Positions 60,332-64,000 of a stretch of 64,000 nucleotides of DNA are shown one piece after another (within the stretch, counting starts at the first letter, position 1; every line of letters starts with the position of its first letter). The notes beneath the pieces were generated by a model. The model did no database searches. It saw only the letters and a program-made list of their open reading frames with translations, and was not told the DNA's origin. Location: assembly GCA_028817895.1 (NCBI GenBank), contig JAPPOQ010000020.1:1-64000 (forward strand). Direction: 5' to 3'. The stretch comes from Ahrensia sp. GTDB lineage: Bacteria > Pseudomonadota > Alphaproteobacteria > Rhizobiales > Rhizobiaceae. Position numbers and translations under genes: made by a program.

Positions 60332-61690
60332 TCAGCATGTCGCGGCTGGGTGCAGCAGGCGCTCAATTGCGCGCGCCATCACTTTTGCTGACTGGATCAT
60401 GTCGTCGATGCCGACATATTCATCGGCCATATGGGCCAGATCGAGGATGCCGGGGCCGTAAGCAATGCAATCATGCAAATGGCCGATCCGCGCAATGTGC
60501 TTCTGGTCATAAGTGCCGGGCGAAATAACATAATCCGGTTCCTGCCCAAGCACGTCACGAATGCCGTCTCGTACCGCTTTGACAACGGGCGCATCGCGCT
60601 CCGTCATGGTCGGCAGTACCTCCATGATGTCTTTGATGGTGTAGTCGAACTGTTCGCGATCCGCTTTCAGCGCATCGAGAATGCCGGTCACCTCGCGCTT
60701 GACCGTGGCGAGATCCTCTTCGATCAAAAAGCGGCGATCGATGATCATGCTGCATGAGTCCGGCACATTCGGGCTGGGGAGGCCGTCATAATCATCGGGT
60801 TTGCCGCTCGATCCTGGTTCGTTTTCACCGCCATGGATCGAATTGATGTTCAGGGTCGATTGTTTCGCACCTTCCGGCACAACCGGCATGTTGGTGCGTT
60901 TCGCTGCGAGTTGCGGGTAGAGATCGGCCTCGAAGGCGTTCAGCACGGCACCCATATGGCGGATGGCACAATCCCCCAGAAAGGGCATGGACCCGTGTGC
61001 CTGCACGCCAAACGTTTCAATCTGCGCCCACCAGACGCCGCGATGTCCAAGGCAGATACGGTCCTTGTTGAGCGGTTCGGGGATGATGACATGATCGACG
61101 CGCGGCTTTGAAAACAGGCCCTTGCTGGCCAGATGCGCAACGCCGCCAAAGCCGCCAGATTCCTCGTCCACCGTGCCGGAAATCTCGATGGCGCCGGAAA
61201 AATCAGGCCGTTCAGCGATATAGCACTCCGCGGCGATGATCGATGCCGCCAATCCGCCTTTCATGTCGCATGTGCCGCGGCCATATATTTTGCCGTCACA
61301 CGCCTCACCGCCGAACGGATCGAAGGTCCAGCCTGAGCCGACTTCCACGACATCGATATGGGAGTTGAAGTGGATGGTCTTGCCGGGGCGTTTGCCCTCA
61401 AATCTCGCGATCACATTGGTGCGCGGATAGCGGTCGCTGTCTCCTGGTGTGTCGTGGGCGCGCACATAATCAACATCAAAGCCGAAACGCTTCAGCCGGT
61501 CGCCAATGAGTTGCGCGCAGGGCGTGTAAGCGTCGCCCGGCGGATTAATGGTTGGGATGCGCACCAGCGCCTGGGTCAACGTCACCAGCTCGTCGCGGCT
61601 TCCATCAATGCGGCGGTCTACGGCGTCCTGCAACAGTCTGATCCGTCGTGACTTTTGCGCAACTGTTTCATCCTTTGGCGAAACGGGCAA
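60332..61690 (-). CDS. M20-family deacylase/peptidase (ArgE/DapE-like)
   Basis: A 452-aa metallopeptidase-type amidohydrolase. The zinc site elements are seen: HFNSHIDVVEVG (first His and Asp), GRGTCDMKGGLAA (bridging Asp), SGTVDEESGGFGG (catalytic Glu-Glu), and a distal His in AHMADEYVG. The lid domain carries QAHGSMPFLG. It would hydrolyse an N-acyl or peptide bond; substrate unknown. The start is taken as TTG 61690 with AAGGGC upstream, as no Met occurs early; start uncertain. Confidence 0.88.
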   Translation of the reverse strand: MPVSPKDETVAQKSRRIRLLQDAVDRRIDGSRDELVTLTQALVRIPTINPPGDAYTPCAQLIGDRLKRFGFDVDYVRAHDTPGDSDRYPRTNVIARFEGKRPGKTIHFNSHIDVVEVGSGWTFDPFGGEACDGKIYGRGTCDMKGGLAASIIAAECYIAERPDFSGAIEISGTVDEESGGFGGVAHLASKGLFSKPRVDHVIIPEPLNKDRICLGHRGVWWAQIETFGVQAHGSMPFLGDCAIRHMGAVLNAFEADLYPQLAAKRTNMPVVPEGAKQSTLNINSIHGGENEPGSSGKPDDYDGLPSPNVPDSCSMIIDRRFLIEEDLATVKREVTGILDALKADREQFDYTIKDIMEVLPTMTERDAPVVKAVRDGIRDVLGQEPDYVISPGTYDQKHIARIGHLHDCIAYGPGILDLAHMADEYVGIDDMIQSAKVMARAIERLLHPAATC

Positions 61691-61787
61691 ATTTTGCCCT
61701 TGTGATCGCGTGGTGACTGTTGTGAACTCAAAGGAGGATGGCTGTCCGAGGCGGGGGACTTACGCTCATTCGACCTGTGCGAAATGA

Positions 61788-61803
61788 CATAGTGTTCACT
61801 ATG
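61788..61803. promoter_or_regulatory. Palindrome upstream of M20 deacylase
   Basis: CATAGTG-TT-CACTATG, a perfect 7-bp inverted repeat in the 262-bp divergent gap between the deacylase and the second L,D-transpeptidase gene. It may be an operator for a dimeric regulator. The remainder of the gap shows no gene. Confidence 0.45.
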
Positions 61804-61952
61804 AATTCTCGTGAAGGGTAGGCGAGACGCCTTTTTTGCCGTTTGTCACAAATCACAAATGGCTTGGCGTCATGATCGAGGCGTTGCGGCGGCTGGGCTG
61901 GTTGCTGTGGCGTGAATGAGGGGCGACCGAAACACCCAGAGAGGGGAGAACA

Positions 61953-62612
61953 ATGAAAAAGTTTCTTGTATGCATTGCGTTTCTGGCGGGGCTCATCGCC
62001 TCCCCGGTTTTCGCCGAAGAGGTCAAGCATGAGCCGGTGAGGGTTGAAAGCAAGACCAGCACCTATGACGATGACTACTGGACCCGGGTCTGGTATCAAA
62101 AACAGGCTGCCAAAGGCATCCACTACAAGAACCACGTCTATCGCAACGGCAAGCGCGTCAATAAGAAATACAGCAAAGGCAGCAGCAAAAAGCGCCGCAG
62201 CGCAAAGAAGCGCAACCGCTCCAGAAAAGTCGCCGCCTATCGCCCGTCGGCACGTGACGGTGGTCGCGTCGTTGCCCGCGTAAGCCTGTCTCGCCAGCGC
62301 ATGGATGTCTATCGCGGCGGTCGTCTGCTGCACACATGGAAAGTGTCAACCGGCCGCTCCGGCTACAGCACGCCACGCGGCACGTGGCGCATCCACCGCA
62401 TGCACAAGCGCTACTTCTCGCGCAAATACAACAATGCGCCGATGCCGCATGCCATGTTCTACCATCGCGGTTTCGCCATTCATGGCACCAACTCGATTAG
62501 TCGTCTTGGCCGTCGCGCTTCGCATGGCTGCGTGCGCTTGCACCCGTCCAATGCGGCCCGGCTGTTCGCCATGGTGCGTCGCCATGGCGGTACGGTACGC
62601 GTGACCAACTGA
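61953..62612 (+). CDS. L,D-transpeptidase (YkuD family) with basic linker
   Basis: A 219-aa exported enzyme with signal peptide (FLVCIAFLAGLIASPVFA). A strongly basic Lys/Arg/Ser-rich linker (about 65-90) precedes a YkuD domain from about 105: VSLSRQRMDVYRGGRLLHTW, VSTGRSGYSTPRGTWRIHRM, and the active site FAIHGTNSISRLGRRASHGC with Cys193. Compared with the other transpeptidase in the window it has the SHGCVRL active site type and a different N-terminus. It ends in its own terminator. Confidence 0.94.
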   Translation: MKKFLVCIAFLAGLIASPVFAEEVKHEPVRVESKTSTYDDDYWTRVWYQKQAAKGIHYKNHVYRNGKRVNKKYSKGSSKKRRSAKKRNRSRKVAAYRPSARDGGRVVARVSLSRQRMDVYRGGRLLHTWKVSTGRSGYSTPRGTWRIHRMHKRYFSRKYNNAPMPHAMFYHRGFAIHGTNSISRLGRRASHGCVRLHPSNAARLFAMVRRHGGTVRVTN

Positions 62613-62644
62613 TCGCGCTGCCGATCATTCTGCATTAGCTATCT

Positions 62645-62677
62645 GGAAAGGGCTTGCCGTTTGGCGGGCCCTTTTCC
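62645..62677 (+). terminator. Rho-independent terminator after second L,D-transpeptidase
   Basis: GAAAGGGC pairs with GCCCTTTTC, with an inner GCC/GGC stem around GTTT, followed by a short T-rich tail. It lies 33 bp after the stop codon. Confidence 0.8.
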
Positions 62678-62827
62678 TTGCGCGCACTCGTTCTGCGACG
62701 AGTATGACCGCGCATGGTGGCACGCTGGACTCAACTGGAAAATTCAACTGGCACCTTCGAGCGTCTGTTCATTGCGCTGCGATTCTGGTGAAATGCGCTT
62801 CGACATCAGCGGTTCGGAGCTTTGATC

Positions 62828-64000
62828 ATGAACATTCACGTTGGCGAAAATGACATCAGCCACGTTGTCTCGGCAGACAAGGCGCATGTTTGGCATCATC
62901 TCACTCAGCATGCGAAGTTTGATGCTGTTGACCCGCTGATCATCGTGGAAGGAAAGGGGCTGCGGGTCTGGAACCAGGCAGGCCGTGAGCATCTTGATGC
63001 GGTGTCCGGCGGCGTGTGGACGGTGAATGTCGGCTATGGCCGCGCAACGATCGCCGACGCCGTGCGCGATCAACTCGTCAAGATGAACTTTTTTGGTGGG
63101 ACGATGGGAAGCGTGCCCGCCGCACTGTTTTCGCAGCGATTGGTTGAAAAAATGCCTGGCATGAGCCGCGTTTACTATTCAAGCTCCGGTTCCGAGGCTA
63201 ATGAGAAGGCTTACAAGATCGTGCGTCAGATCGCGCACAACACTTATGGCGGCAAGAAGCACAAGATCCTGTATCGCGAGCGTGACTATCACGGAACGAC
63301 CATCACGGCCTTGTCGTCTGGCGGGCAGAATGAACGGCGCGATCAGTACGGCCCTTACACTCCGGGTTTTGTCGAAGTTCCGCATTGCCTGGAATACCGC
63401 TCGCAATGGGGTGACGTCGACGACTACGGCGTCCGCGCGGCCAATGCGATTGAGGAGATCATCCTACGCGAAGGCCCCGATACGGTTGGTGGTCTCATTC
63501 TCGAACCCATAACGGCCGGCGGTGGCGTCATCACGCCACCCAGAGGCTATTGGGAGCGCGTGCAGGAGATTTGCCGCAAGTATGATGTTCTGCTGATCAT
63601 CGATGAAGTCGTTTGCGGCATGGGGCGCACCGGCACGTGGTTTGGGTATCAGCACTATGGCGTTGAGCCGGATATTGTGACCATGGCCAAGGGCGTGGCG
63701 TCCGGTTATGCGGCGATTTCCTGTACGGTGACGACGGAGAAGGTCTTTCAGATGTTCCGGTCGGACCCAGATGACCATATGAGCTATTTCCGCGATATTT
63801 CCACGTTTGGCGGATGCACCGCCGGTCCGGCAGCGGCGCTCGAAAATCTTCGTATTCTGGAAGACGAAAGGCTGCTGGAAAACTGCACCGCGATGGGCGA
63901 ATACATGCTTGGTCGGCTTGGCGAGTTGAAAGAAAAACATGCCATGATCGGGGATGTACGCGGCAAGGGTCTGTTTTTGGGCGCCGAACTGGTCGCGGAT
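62828..64000 (+). CDS. tpa: Class III aminotransferase, taurine-pyruvate type (partial)
   Basis: The frame opens at ATG 62828 and runs off the window end (391 codons). It is a PLP-dependent class III aminotransferase: SSSGSEANEKAYKIVRQ, YHGTTITALSSGG, DEVVCGMGRTGTWFGYQHYG and the PLP lysine in TMAKGVASGYAAIS. The N-terminal VSADKAHVWHHLTQHAKF and SGGVWTVNVGYGR resemble taurine-pyruvate aminotransferase, which makes sulfoacetaldehyde from taurine; other omega-amino acid substrates are possible. CGGAG is the ribosome-binding site. No taurine genes are visible before the window ends. Confidence 0.75.
   Translation, partial: MNIHVGENDISHVVSADKAHVWHHLTQHAKFDAVDPLIIVEGKGLRVWNQAGREHLDAVSGGVWTVNVGYGRATIADAVRDQLVKMNFFGGTMGSVPAALFSQRLVEKMPGMSRVYYSSSGSEANEKAYKIVRQIAHNTYGGKKHKILYRERDYHGTTITALSSGGQNERRDQYGPYTPGFVEVPHCLEYRSQWGDVDDYGVRAANAIEEIILREGPDTVGGLILEPITAGGGVITPPRGYWERVQEICRKYDVLLIIDEVVCGMGRTGTWFGYQHYGVEPDIVTMAKGVASGYAAISCTVTTEKVFQMFRSDPDDHMSYFRDISTFGGCTAGPAAALENLRILEDERLLENCTAMGEYMLGRLGELKEKHAMIGDVRGKGLFLGAELVAD

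Noticed and set aside
62744-63073. 109-codon minus-strand frame at the start of the aminotransferase gene
   Set aside because: It is antisense to the clear class III aminotransferase frame that runs off the window end.

Overview
The window reads as chromosomal DNA of an alphaproteobacterium, most likely Hyphomicrobiales/Rhizobiales-like. The evidence is moderate-to-high GC, tightly overlapping ATGA operons, alphaproteobacterial-type Cob/Cbi, MoeA/MobAB/FdhD and YkuD proteins, and a short type II-C CRISPR-Cas9 locus. The genus cannot be named from sequence alone.

Layout. (1) 1-5.7 kb: the end of a CRISPR array (7 identical 36-bp repeats), then cas2, cas1 and cas9 on the minus strand, and a plus-strand tracrRNA with an 18-nt perfect anti-repeat and a strong terminator. 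A degenerate repeat copy lies just upstream of the tracrRNA. (2) 5.7-6.1 kb: a MobC-like ribbon-helix-helix remnant. (3) 6.2-12.6 kb: a four-gene minus-strand cassette coding for a TolC-type lipoprotein, a periplasmic HlyD adaptor, a GAF-HlyD fusion and a PqqD-like/M50 protease/HlyD fusion. It looks like an envelope export machine without an ABC ATPase. (4) 13-28.5 kb: housekeeping and metabolic genes (GST, uracil-DNA glycosylase, Lrp, an IS3 transposase scrap, 3-hydroxyisobutyrate-dehydrogenase-like protein, penicillin acylase, the moeA-mobB-mobA-fdhD molybdenum cofactor operon, MFS and DMT transporters, an L,D-transpeptidase, class I fumarase, a thioesterase, and a 51-aa small ORF). (5) 28.5-35.2 kb: secE-nusG-rplK-rplA and rplJ-rplL, separated by a 3-kb accessory insert (VapBC toxin-antitoxin, cloverleaf-like palindromic repeats, a 610-aa orphan). 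rpoB does not follow rplL. (6) 35.2-38.5 kb: a membrane protein, an XRE/MmyB regulator, tRNA-Ser(UGA), a SleB-type hydrolase and two TerB proteins. (7) 38.5-53 kb: a cobalamin gene cluster behind a probable cobalamin riboswitch: cbiX-cobH-cobL-cobI-cbiG/cobJ-cobM-SDR, convergent with cbiD-cobK-P450, then cobA-cobB-cobC-cbiB. CbiX, CbiG and CbiD indicate the cobalt-early route; the SDR and P450 have no known place in it. (8) 53-60 kb: an alpha/beta hydrolase and a dipeptide-type ABC importer (SBP, two permeases, fused double ATPase), with a DinJ/YafQ toxin-antitoxin module lodged between the SBP gene and the permeases. (9) 59.6-64 kb: a DUF922 protease-like protein, an M20 deacylase, a second L,D-transpeptidase and the first part of a class III aminotransferase resembling taurine-pyruvate aminotransferase, cut by the window end.

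Most interesting points: the degenerate repeat beside the tracrRNA (possible regulatory guide RNA), promoter-like elements inside each CRISPR repeat, the ABC-less PqqD/M50/HlyD exporter, the P450 and SDR translationally coupled to cobalamin genes, a probably leaderless vapB transcript starting inside its own operator, and the broken rpl-rpoBC gene order.
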